Source of the DNA: Camellia lanceoleosa
Lineage: Eukaryota > Streptophyta > Magnoliopsida > Ericales > Theaceae
Direction: 5' to 3'
NCBI GenBank assembly: GCA_025200525.1
Contig: CM045763.1
Coordinates: 158,168,246 to 158,232,245, forward strand
Length of the DNA stretch: 64,000 bases
Shown: in pieces, positions 22,017 to 31,871 of the stretch
Layout: every line of letters begins with the position of its first letter
Position numbering within the stretch: position 1 is the first letter of the stretch
Notes under the pieces: model-generated
The model's database searches: none
Seen by the model: the letters and a program-made list of their open reading frames with translations, nothing else
What the model was told of the DNA's origin: nothing
Made by a program: the position numbers and the translations under genes

Positions 22017-22657
22017 AATCTTGATATAAACTTCGAGTCCCTATCAGAAACAATAGACACAGGCACTCCATGCAATCTGACAATCTCATCAATATAAATT
22101 GTAGCCAATTTGTCCGCATTATAAATTGTTTTGATAGGTAAGAAGTGAGCAGATTTAGTCAATCGATTAACAATAACCCAAATTGAGTCCATACCTCTAC
22201 TGAAGTGAGGCAATCCAACAATGAAATCCATAGTAATATGTTCCCATTTCCACTCCGGTATTGGTAAGGGTTGAAGTAAACCTACAGGTCGTTGATGTTC
22301 AGCTTTGATTTGTTGGCAATGTAGGCACTTCGACACAAACTCGGCAATTTCTTTCTTCATTCCCGGCCACCAGAAATTAAGTTTCAGGACTTGGTATATT
22401 TTTGTATTTCCTGGATGGATAGAAAGTTTTGAATTGTGGCTGTCTTGCAAAACTCGCTGTTTCAATTCAGGGTCACTTGGTACATACATTCTCCCTTGAA
22501 ATTTCAATACATTGTTTTCAAATTTAAAGTCCGGCCTTGGTTTGGATTCCCGTTCATCAATGATCTTTTTCAGAAATTCATCTTGTTGTTGCTTCTCTTT
22601 AATCTCCTCAATAAGTGCTGGTTGAGCAGAAATAGCAGCTAATGTCCCACCTTGTTC
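21998..22657 (-). pseudogene. integrase zinc-binding region and N-terminal core
   Basis: The open part at 21998-22507 is in frame with 22508-22657, which carries the RNase H-integrase linker. Visible are [14 protein letters not shown] with the zinc-binding His residues, KCLHCQQIK with the two Cys, MDFIVGLP with the first catalytic Asp, and IVSDRDSKF with the second. A frameshift near 22000 separates the catalytic Glu. Confidence 0.88.
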
Positions 22658-23053
22658 TCATAAAACGATTTCAAGTTCAAATTTTCCAAGGTCATGTAAT
22701 AGTTCTTTCTGTCCGGTGAGTGAACAGGCCAAATTCCCAATTGACTTTCGACTGAGTACATCAGCAACGGTGTTAGCTTTCCCCGGATGGTACAAAATTT
22801 GCAAGTCTTTTATCAGTTCTAACCATCTTCGTTGTCTCATGTTTAACTCTTTCTGTGTAAAGAAATATTTTAAACTTTTGTGATCGGTGTAAACTTCACA
22901 TGTTGCCCCATATAAGTAATGGAGCCAAATTTTCAATGCAAACACTACTGCTGCAAGTTCTAAGTCATGAGTTGGGTAGTTCTTCTCATGTGGCCTCAGT
23001 TGTCGGGAAGCATACGCAATAACTTTGCCATTCTGCATTAATACACATCCCAA
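22658..23053 (-). pseudogene. RNase H domain of the Tekay-type element
   Basis: This 131-codon segment reads [20 protein letters not shown], then [19 protein letters not shown] with the catalytic Glu, then [20 protein letters not shown] with an Asp, and ends near [15 protein letters not shown] with the final Asp. The first catalytic Asp lies in the neighbouring frame, because of a frameshift near 23050. The TGA at 22658-22660 is a nonsense change within the same frame as integrase. Confidence 0.88.
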
Positions 23054-23607
23054 ACCCTTATAAGAAGCATCACTAAAATAGTAAATCCATCCGTACCTGA
23101 AGGTAGGGTGAGAATCGGTGCAGTCACAAGTCGAGTCTTCAATTCTTGGAAAGCCAATTCTGTCTGGTCGGTCCAGTCAAATAATATTCCCTTTTGAGTC
23201 AACTGAGTCAATGGTAGAGCAATTTTGGAAAAATCTTTCACAAACCTCATGTAGTATCCGGCTAAACCCAAGAAACTCCAAACTTCAGTAACATTAGTCG
23301 GTCGGGGCCAATTCACCACTGCTTCAATCTTCTGTGGGTCAACTGAAATGCCATTCTTACTAATCACACGCCCCAAAAACATGACGTTATCAAGCCAAAA
23401 TTCACACTTTGTTAGTTTTGCATACAGTTTCTGTTCTCTTAAGGTCTGTAAAGCAATTCTCAAATGATGTTTATGTTCCTCCTTACTCTTGGAATAAATC
23501 AAAATGTCATCTATAAAAACGACCACAAATTCATCGAGGAATGGTTTGAAAATTCTGTTCATAAGATCCATAAATACAACAGGCACATTAGTAACTCCGA
23601 AAGGCAT
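23038..23607 (-). pseudogene. reverse transcriptase palm and thumb of the Tekay-type element
   Basis: The segment starts [20 protein letters not shown] and carries [14 protein letters not shown], the equivalent of the YVDD catalytic box, then the [20 protein letters not shown] thumb region and [15 protein letters not shown] at the RNase H entrance. It is separated from the RT fingers by a TAG at 23679 and a frameshift near 23640. It copies element RNA into cDNA in intact relatives. Confidence 0.9.
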
Positions 23608-23678
23608 AACAAGAAATTCATAATATCCGTACCTCGTTCGAAAGGCAGTCTTTCAATGTCCTTTGCTTTGACTTTCAA

Positions 23679-24842
23679 CTAGTGGTATCCGAATCTATGG
23701 TCAATTTTGGAGAAAACCTGAGCACCTTGCAATTGGTCAAATAAATCATCAATACAAGGCAGTGGGTATTTGCTTTTTACTGTCACCTTGTTCAATTCAT
23801 GGTAGTTAATACAAAGCCTTAATGAGCCATCCTTTTTTTTCACAAATAAAATCGGCGCGCCCCACGGTGAAGTACTGGGCCTGATAAACTTCTTATCCAA
23901 TAATTCCTGCAACTGAATTTTCAATTCTTTCAATTCGGTAGGTGTCATTCTGTACGGAGCTTTGGAAATTGGCTGTGTACTCGGTAACACTTCAATGGTG
24001 AGCTCAATCTCTTTATCAATCAGTTCCCCTAGCAAATCATCTGGAAAAACATCTGGGAATTCTCTGACTATAGGAATACTGTTCACATTAACTTTAGTAT
24101 CAGCAGGTACAGTCACTATGCAACATAAATACCCTTTACACCTCTTTTTAATCAATTTGAATGCTTTTATGGATGAAATCAGATATAGGGGAGGTACAAC
24201 ACCAACTCCGTTAAATACAAATTCAGGCAATCCAGGTGGACGAAAAATAACTTGTTTCGTTACACAATTAATGGAAACATGATATTTTGTTAACCAGTCC
24301 ATTCCCAAAATTACATCAAAATGATCAAGATTTAATGGCAGTAAATCAGCGTACAAAAGGACATCCCCAATCACAATTTCACATGTGGGATGCACATAAG
24401 CACAAGTCATAGATCCCCCAGTAGGTGAAGATACAACTAACAAGTAGTTCATGGGTTTCAACAGTCTATTTAACTTTCGTGAAAAAGCATGCGAGACAAA
24501 CGAATGTGTAGACCCCGAATCAATCAAAATATAAGCATTTTGGACACAAATTGAAAGTATACCTGACACAAATGTCTCGGTATTCTGCACGTCTCCTGGT
24601 ACAAGTGTACACACTCGGCCTTGTCTCAGAGGTTCTTTCCGGGTAGCTTTGGGATTGGGTTTCGGTGTAGCAGTTGAAGCTATAGCACTTGCTACGAGTT
24701 TACTAAGATTCTGGGAAGCGAGTGGATAGTCTTTAACCATGTGGCCCACTTTGCCACATTTGTAACAAGCACCAGAAATTCTGTAACACACCCCTTTGTG
24801 TCCCTTGCCGCATTCTGAACAAGGTGGTATAGAATTGTTGCC
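23679..24842 (-). pseudogene. gag zinc knuckle, aspartic protease and RT fingers
   Basis: From the amber codon after gag the same frame continues with [12 protein letters not shown], then [14 protein letters not shown], a CCHC knuckle whose last Cys is Tyr. The protease has [14 protein letters not shown] with its catalytic Asp. RT fingers follow as [20 protein letters not shown] and [16 protein letters not shown], and FSKID is the first palm motif. The frame ends at TAG (23679-23681) where CAG is expected. The Tyr in the zinc knuckle would weaken RNA packaging. Confidence 0.9.
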
Positions 24843-25595
24843 CTAGCTAGAACTGCTCGATGACCTAGTGTTTTGCTTTTTGTTTGATGAACTATTCTGG
24901 CCTTTCTTAAAAATAAAGCCTTGCCTCTTACCCCGCCATTCAGTTACCAGTATCTTAGTCTGTTTCAATGCTGCAACATTTGTTTTGGCTATAATTGCTC
25001 GGTCAAGAACATCCACATATTTGAGTAGTTTCAAGACATTGATTCGATCAAGTATCTCTACATTGAGTCCGCCTTCAAACTTCCTGGCCTTTTTATAATC
25101 AGTGTCAACCATGTGTGGTGCATATCGGGCGAGTTTGGTGAACTTTGATTCATATTCGGCTACTGACATGGTGCCCTGCTTTAATTGCTCAAATTCAGTC
25201 ACTTTGTGGTCCCTGACACACTGAGGGAAGTATTTCTCATAAAAAGCTTCCTTGAATTGAGTCCAAGTCATGGCATTGTTAGTATCACGTATAAGCATCC
25301 ACCACTGTCTGGCCTCTTCTTGCAAAGTGAATGTAGCCAGTAAGACTTTGTATGCCTCAGAACAGGGAAACACTTCGAACAGCTTTTCAATTTCTAATAC
25401 CCACACTTCAGCCTTTAGTGGCTCAAGACCTCCCTGGAATGTTGGCGGTTTCATTTTGTTAAACTTTTTCGTCAAGGCAATCACATCATCATTGATATTT
25501 GGTTCTGGTTGTACTGGAGGAGGTGGGGGCTGTTGGTTCAGTTGTTGCCTTAGAGCCTCAGTCAACAGTTCAACCATTCTTTCTAACCTTGTCAT
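24843..25595 (-). pseudogene. gag capsid of the Tekay-type element
   Basis: A 250-codon open frame starts MTRLERMVELLTEALRQQ, has a Pro/Gln-rich stretch near residues 20-30, and then the capsid domain: KPPTFQGGLEPLKAEVWVLE, ATFTLQEEARQWW, WTQFKEAFYEKYFP, MSVAEYESKFTKLARYAP. An in-frame TAA lies 8 codons upstream of the chosen ATG, so this is the first possible start. It ends at TAG (24843-24845) after a Ser run, in the same frame as the zinc knuckle. This capsid would form the virus-like particle. It is the best preserved part of the element. Confidence 0.9.
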
Positions 25596-25817
25596 TCTTG
25601 CCTCAGATGATTAAGATTTATCGGCATTTCTTGCATTCTCTATTGCACTATACACAATACAGTAATAATAAACATAGGAAAAGTTGCTTACTTATGCACA
25701 TTAGCACATGTATACATATCATGACCACACACACTTTCTTATGTTCATGCAATGCCCTAATTACTTTTCGAGGACATCCTATAGCTCATTTGGACACATG
25801 TGTGCGGCATAACTTGT

Positions 25818-25830
25818 GCTTTGATACCAC
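25818..25830 (-). promoter_or_regulatory. primer-binding site for initiator Met-tRNA
   Basis: The minus strand reads TGGTATCAAAGC three bases after the 5' LTR. This matches the common plant PBS TGGTATCAGAGC, complementary to the 3' end of tRNA-iMet, with one change. Confidence 0.85.
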
Positions 25831-25832
25831 TC

Positions 25833-28442
25833 TATCACGGCCCAAACCCGCCCCTAAGGGTTTAGCATCATAACCGGCCAGTAATCCGTGATTACCAAAG
25901 GCCTGCTTAATAGTAAAGACAATAATTCAATACAAAGGGGGCTGGCAGAATCCAATCAATAAAAAAAAAAGATGTCTAATGAGCTGTGAAAATCAGAATG
26001 GAAAGAGACTTTTATGAACATATTTACATATATATACATATCAGAAACACATATCATGCAGGTTATGGATTCAATCCCTACACCATAACTGTACAACCAA
26101 GTCTTAAACATTCGATACATAACAGAGACAAAAGGGTGAATCAGGAACACGCCAAAAATAGCCTTGGCTCGAGTAGACATGGAACCTCGAAGTAAGGCAC
26201 AACGGTTGGCTAGACAAAACATGAAGTTAACTCGACGCTTCTAGCTTGGGTCCGGTGCCCGGCCACCTACACGCACATATAAACTGTGAGCTAAAGCCTA
26301 GTGAATAACAAATGTGTAAAGATGTTAAGAATGATGTCCTTACAGTCCTTAAAACACTCAATTAGCACTAAAACATTTTCAATCAATATCATTTGTCAAT
26401 CAGTCATTCAATTCGATCAAGTAGATCCATCATATTCATAAGTCATACGTGGTACATCCAAGAGCAACAATACACTAGGTCTTGAAAGACCGAACAATCA
26501 ATTGATGGCCATCACACAATAACAATAGTTCCGAGATTCGGAACTGACAGAGATCTCTGTAACAATGACGATAACAATATCAATAACAATAACAATATGC
26601 TATGGATGCCACGAATACAGTTCAAAATAGGATCATCATTCAATCGATAAAAAGTATCATTTCAGAAAGCAATATGATTTATCAATTGATGCCACAAATA
26701 CACTAGGTCTTGAAAGACCGAACAATCAATTGATGGCCATCATACAATAACAATAGTTCCGAGATTCGGAACTGACAGAGATCTCTGTAACAATGACGAT
26801 AACAATATCAATGACAATAACAATATGCTATGGATGCCATGAATACAGTTCAAAATAGGAACATCATTCAATTGATAAAAAGTATCATTTCAGAAAGAAA
26901 TATGATTTATCAATCAAAAAATAAATACAATTGAACATATCTTTACAACAGTGTTACTCACAGATTATTGGGCTATGGGCAGGCTAGACAGCATCCCTGG
27001 GTGCCAAGCCTACACAGTTGCGGAACGAACACACACACTAAATTACACACTTGGGATTAATAACTTAGCCCCTATACTTGGTTTGGTGTGGTTCTATGTC
27101 AATATCCTCAATTAAGATGCCTTAAACATGCCTAGGATAGAATGAAGATACAAAAATGTACTTTAGAACACTTTTCAAAATTTGTTGAAAACAAGGGTCT
27201 CGCTCGAGCGTGGGATCCTTCGCTCGAGCGAGCTTACCAAATGAGCGAGGTTGCTCGAGCATAAACTCCTTCGCTCGAGCGGTCTACAAAAATGTAAAAA
27301 GTACTAGTTGCTGGAATTCTCCGCTCGATGCTCGTTCGAGCGTGAGACACAGTTCCTCGCTCAAGCGTGCGTCTACACACGCAAAAAACCTGAGAGCTTG
27401 CAATTTACGCTCGAGCCAGCATTCCGTCGTTCGAGCGAGAGTTTGAGAACAAAGGTGGTCGCTCAAGCGTGGAATCTCTCGCTAGAGCGAGGAAGCCAAA
27501 TTCTGGGTTTTCCAGATTTGCTCCCAAAGCTTAAACCAATAATCAAACATGCCAAAACTCATCCTTTTGGTCCAATTTTCTGGAAATGACAATTGAACAC
27601 AAATTTTAATGTAAACTTGAAGAACAATGCAAGAACATAACATGCATGAGTTCGTATGAACTCTAATGTCCCAAAGTGTGACCAAATGCCAGATTGAACT
27701 CAAAAACGTGGTGAATTCTTGGATCACAACTAAAATATGGACATGCATGTGTGAATCCCATGAAGACAACTTCAAAATTTCCTTGATATGATCATGCGTG
27801 TATGAATGGACTCTCAAATCAACACTTTAAGCTAATTCTTGACTTTAATCACCAATTTTTCCATGAACCATGCATGCAACAACTTAAATTCATAATTAAG
27901 AGGGTGAATTCCTACCTTAGACCTTGAATTCCCAAGTGTAGAAACCTAATCTCTCAAGTCTTCTTCAATTTCTTCTAAGTTCAAACAAGACTTTTGTTGA
28001 ATCAATTTTTCCTTACTCTCCATCTCTCCCACGGCTTGGGCAAGGAGGAGGCCAAAGATGATGTATCAAACATGTATGAAGTATGAAAAGAGTTGGTCTT
28101 GAATTAATCCACTCAATGGCAAAAGTGTTATTAACCTAGATTTAACTAATTTAACATTGTTTATTCTAATTTAATCATTCCAAATTGAATTTTAATTAAA
28201 CCTACCATAAAGTTCTATAATTCCTAATTAGCATAAAAATCAAGTCAATTTCTGAATCGGTTGCCGATAAGGCTTTCAATTCGCAATTTAAAATCAAAAC
28301 ACGAACAGATCTTCCTATATCGAATAGATAGGAATGCAATTAAAATGACATACTCACGAAATCAATTTATGGTTTCATCTAAATCAATTATTTATCATGC
28401 CAAATCGCGAATTAACGCTAATTAGAGGTGAGGGTTGTCACA
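25833..28442 (-). repeat. 5' LTR of the Tekay-type element
   Basis: It starts TATCACGGCCC (TG changed to TA relative to the other LTR) and ends GGGTTGTCACA. Its 2610 bp include a 228-bp tandem duplication at 26473-26918 that the other LTR lacks. The CTCGAG palindrome cluster lies at about 27200-27490. Confidence 0.93.
26473..26918. repeat. 228-bp tandem duplication inside the 5' LTR
   Basis: The block beginning CACTAGGTCTTGAAAGACCG at 26473 starts again at 26701. The 3' LTR has one copy (18978 on). The duplication arose after insertion or was lost from the other LTR. Confidence 0.9.
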
Positions 28443-28451
28443 ATTATCCTA

Positions 28452-29178
28452 TTGAATTAATGGGATTTTTTTTTTAGGGTCCTTTGTATTAAGATTTTAT
28501 AGCATAGAGGACATTCAATATTTTAATAATGTCTAAGGTCCCTCAAATTGATCCAGGGAAAATTCCACCTAGAAAATTTCTCTGGACTGCACAGAGAAAA
28601 TCTCACCAGAGAAATTCTGGAAAGAATTTCTCTAGACTTTCTAGAGAAATTCACTGAAAATCAAAGAAATTTCTATCTCCAATCTAGAGAAATTCACTCA
28701 ATCTAGAGAAATTCTCCCTCTCTAACCCAAACCAAAGAAATTCTCCCTCTCCAACCTAGAGAAATTCCACTTTCTGTGATTGGGATGCTAGAGATATAGG
28801 GAAATTTATGTACTTAACATCATGGACAGCTTTCAATATATCAAAAAGATAAATACAAAGGGGGGAAAATGCAATGGAGCCTATTACATATATATATATA
28901 TATGGCCAATGAACGCCTTGACATTTTCAGCAAACTCACACACTAGCAAAGGGATGCCACCTGAACGCTGTACCGCGCCGGCCGAAAGTCATACCTCCGG
29001 TCAGACATGACACAGAAAGGACGGCTTCGTTTGACCATACCTTGCCGGTAATAACCTTCTCCGCTTGGATCTGAGCGAACAGAGATCTCTCTGGCGACGA
29101 TCTCTTCGACGGCAGACTTGGCAATGATGATAGCCGGCGGCAGACTAGCTCCTCTGAATCAGTGTTGAAACGGTTCAT

Positions 29179-29224
<46 letters not shown>

Positions 29225-29608
29225 TTATATCTAATGGTGGAAGTGAAAACTTGAAGCAAAGTGGTGCAACTCAATAGTTTAACCTAGTGAATCTCAAAAA
29301 AAAAAAAAACTTGGAATGAAGTGGTACAACCTAGCTCGTGTATGTACAAACAAACACATGGAGATACTGTAGAAAGTATATATTAAAATCTGTTAATATC
29401 CTATAATCATCATTTACACATGTTTGCATTGTGTCGAAAAGCTTAGAAATGTGTTCACGTGTGTAGAAGGAGAAAGCGAGAGGCTGGAATTTCTCTGGAT
29501 ATATGGGTGTAGAGTTAAGGGATCTTAGATATCATAAAATAATATTATGGATCTCTTCTACCACTAAAAGTGAGAGAGGGACCTTAGACTAGTTTTCCCT
29601 TGAATTAA
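28452..29608. mobile_element. Pack-MULE 2 with a captured GC-rich fragment, TSD TTGAATTAA
   Basis: The body is 28461-29599 (1139 bp), flanked by a perfect 9-bp duplication TTGAATTAA at 28452-28460 and 29600-29608. Its ends match those of Pack-MULE 1 in inverted order, including AATGTCTAAGGTCC near 28535 and GGGACCTTAGACTAG near 29580. Repeats of the motif around GAGAAATTTCTCT fill 28560-28770. A 29184-29222 (GA)n tract lies beside the captured fragment. No transposase is present. Confidence 0.85.
28936..29178 (-). pseudogene. captured gene fragment in Pack-MULE 2, unrecognised
   Basis: This GC-rich island in AT-rich DNA has a minus-strand frame beginning MNRFNTDSEELVCRRLSSLP at 29178, followed by a Ser/Arg-rich stretch and AEKVITGKVWSNE. 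It starts right beside a (GA)n tract that would be a (GA)n 5' leader in this orientation. I do not recognise the protein. Another minus-strand frame (PPAIIIAKSAVEEIVARE) is also open, so the true frame is uncertain. Confidence 0.4.
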
Positions 29609-30819
29609 CTCATGATTAAATTTATTTTCAGAACTCATTTCTTTTGAGAACAAAGCCACACATTTCTTCTTTTTAAATTTTTTTTATTTATTCAAATTTA
29701 GAGTTTCAGCAAATGGAAGAGATCTCATATTAAAAATGTTAATTTTTTTTTGAATAATTTAAATATTTATATTCTTTATGTTTGTCAATTCAACTTTATT
29801 GCATTTCCAAATCATTTTTTTATTATTATTCTTTTTTTTTTTAATCATTCGAAGCCTATTTACGTTTAATGAATCAATATAACCAAAAAACAAATAGCAT
29901 GTAAAATTTTTTAAACCACTAACTAAATATAATGGGAATTAAAATTAAATTTATTTTAATTCATTATACTGTGTAGGATGATTAATGCAATATCTACTAT
30001 TGATTAAACAAAATTAGTATTACTTTTATTTAATATTAGTCATTTTGATTAATTATAATATGCCTATGTTACTCTACTTTTAATTGTCTGAAATAATTCT
30101 TAGATAAATTAGTTATTATTTATGTGATGATTTAATTAATGTATGGTAGTTTTTTAAAAAAATTTAATAATGTTGATGATGTGAAGCAAGATTTATATAC
30201 ACAAACTAAATAAAAATATTAAAAAATACACTCAAATAACAATTTTTTTTTAATAATTATTGACTTTTTAAAATCCTGTGCATCACACGGGTGACCACTA
30301 GTTATATATTAAGAAAAATGGGGTTTCTAATGACAAGCAATATGAGAGCTCGAAATGTTCAAACGCAATTTCTTATTTTTTTCTATTTAAAAAAATAATA
30401 TGTCTCACACAATTTTTGAATTAAAAATAAATAAATAAATCGTTAAGCCCATCTCCTAAAATTATTGTCTAAAAGATAATCATTTCCTAAAATCAAATAT
30501 AGAAATATGTTTTGTTGACCTTCTAAAATTTCTACTCAAAATCCTTCATTCGTTAAAACAAATTAAACAAAAATCAATTCAATTCTATTTAAATTATTTG
30601 TTTAGTTAATTTTGTTTCCGTATAATTAATTTGAAAAACTGATTTGGTTATTTCTCTATAATTAAATTATTTTGGTTGATTTGGAGCTTCAACATCCCAT
30701 ACTAAATTTGTGAATTTTCAAGTTTAAAAAATAATTTAAAAATAAAAAATTTCATAATTTATAATTTCTATAATGATTCCATGATTTAGAAAATGAAAGA
30801 TGAAAAAAATCCTTCTTCT
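29609..30819. other. AT-rich DNA with a Helitron 3' end
   Basis: No gene is visible. Segment 30140-30301 matches 47810-47984, and its end has the features of a Helitron terminus (see separate entry). The remainder is poly-A/T-rich and shows nothing. Confidence 0.5.
30140..30301 (+). mobile_element. Helitron 3' terminal segment
   Basis: The end reads TCCTGTGCATCACACGG, which folds into a short GC-rich hairpin, then GGTGACCACTAG followed by T. A hairpin about 10 bases before CTAG, with T after it, is the standard 3' signature of plant Helitrons. The 5' TC end was not located. A degenerate copy lies at 47810-47984. Confidence 0.65.
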
Positions 30820-31187
30820 GCACTTGTGACAACCCGATGTACAGATTATTGAGCATAATTGCATGATTATGTGCTTAATTTGTGTTTATCTATTTGTTTA
30901 TGAAATATTTGAAAGTCCAAATGGATTCAAAAACCAAATTGACTAGATCAATAGACTAATTAGAATATTTAGAACCACATGACATGTTTGATTAAAATTT
31001 GATTCGAATCAAAATAATTAGAATAAATCAATTAGACTGGATTAGGATTAATTAGAATTTTTAACCTTAAGCTAGATTACTTAGCCTAACTTAATATACC
31101 CCATATATATATACACAACTTGCTTTAGAACTCATTCTTCATCATTTTGAGCTGAAAATTTTTAGAGAGAGTTGAGAGCTCAAGTCT

Positions 31188-31192
<5 letters not shown>

Positions 31193-31232
<40 letters not shown>
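31193..31232. repeat. (GA)n microsatellite in LTR E
   Basis: About 20 GA repeats lie just downstream of a TATATATATA stretch at 31104-31115 that may serve as the LTR E promoter, which would place the GA run in the transcribed leader. Confidence 0.85.
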
Positions 31233-31236
<4 letters not shown>

Positions 31237-31871
31237 ATTGTGAAGTCTAGAACAAGGATTAAAGGAATGAAGCAAGATTTTATTCAAATTCAAGCTCTAG
31301 GTATGAATTACAACCATAATTCTTGTAGATAGTCTATATAGATGTTGAATTCAAGAAGCGTATAGGATCATTTGCATGTAATTAGAAAGAAAATGTTAGA
31401 ATCACCTTGATTTTTGTAAAAATGAGTCAATTGTGAACATGTATATACAATTCACCACCTCTAAGCTTGATTTTCCAACAATTCATACATACAAGGAGTT
31501 TTTACATGTTAGCTTAAAGGATTCTTCATGATTTTTCACTCATCACTTCATATATTTATATTTTGAAGGAAAAGGAGTTGAATTCTTTACATGCATGGCT
31601 AAAGTATGAGGTTTTAAGTTTGATTCTGAGAATTGACAATGGTTTTGAACAATTGGTTATGTTTATATGTTATTCAAAGAGTTTCCATGTTTTAAGTGTG
31701 ATGACCCAAACCCGCCCCTAAAGGTTTGGATCATAACCGGCCAGTAATCACTTGATGACCTTCGACCTCATACAAACATACAGAATAATTATAATAATGG
31801 AACCATAAGCAGAAGCATACAACACATGAAGAAGTCCATTGAGTTGTGCCAATATGAACAAAATTATATAG

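Larger units (their letters stand above)
18320..28447 (-). mobile_element. full-length Tekay-type (chromovirus) Ty3/gypsy retrotransposon, TSD ATTAT
   Basis: The element occupies 18325-28442 (10,118 bp), flanked by ATTAT at 18320-18324 and 28443-28447. Transcription is on the minus strand: 5' LTR 25833-28442, PBS, gag, PR, RT, RNase H, integrase with a chromodomain, PPT, 3' LTR 18325-21179. The gag type, the tRNA-iMet primer site and the C-terminal chromodomain place it in the Tekay/Del chromovirus lineage, whose integrases are thought to target heterochromatin. At least six stops or frameshifts inactivate the polyprotein. In a stretch of about 140 bp that I compared by eye the LTRs differ at 6 sites, so the insertion is not recent. 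Confidence 0.95.

Noticed and set aside
29588..29592. CTAG near the end of Pack-MULE 2, which could mean a Helitron end
   Set aside because: The exact 9-bp duplication outside it and the inverted ends shared with Pack-MULE 1 fit a Mutator-like element better; the sister copy lacks CTAG.
31100..31260. TATA-like stretch plus GA tract as a host promoter
   Set aside because: It lies inside LTR E, so it is more simply the LTR's own promoter and leader.
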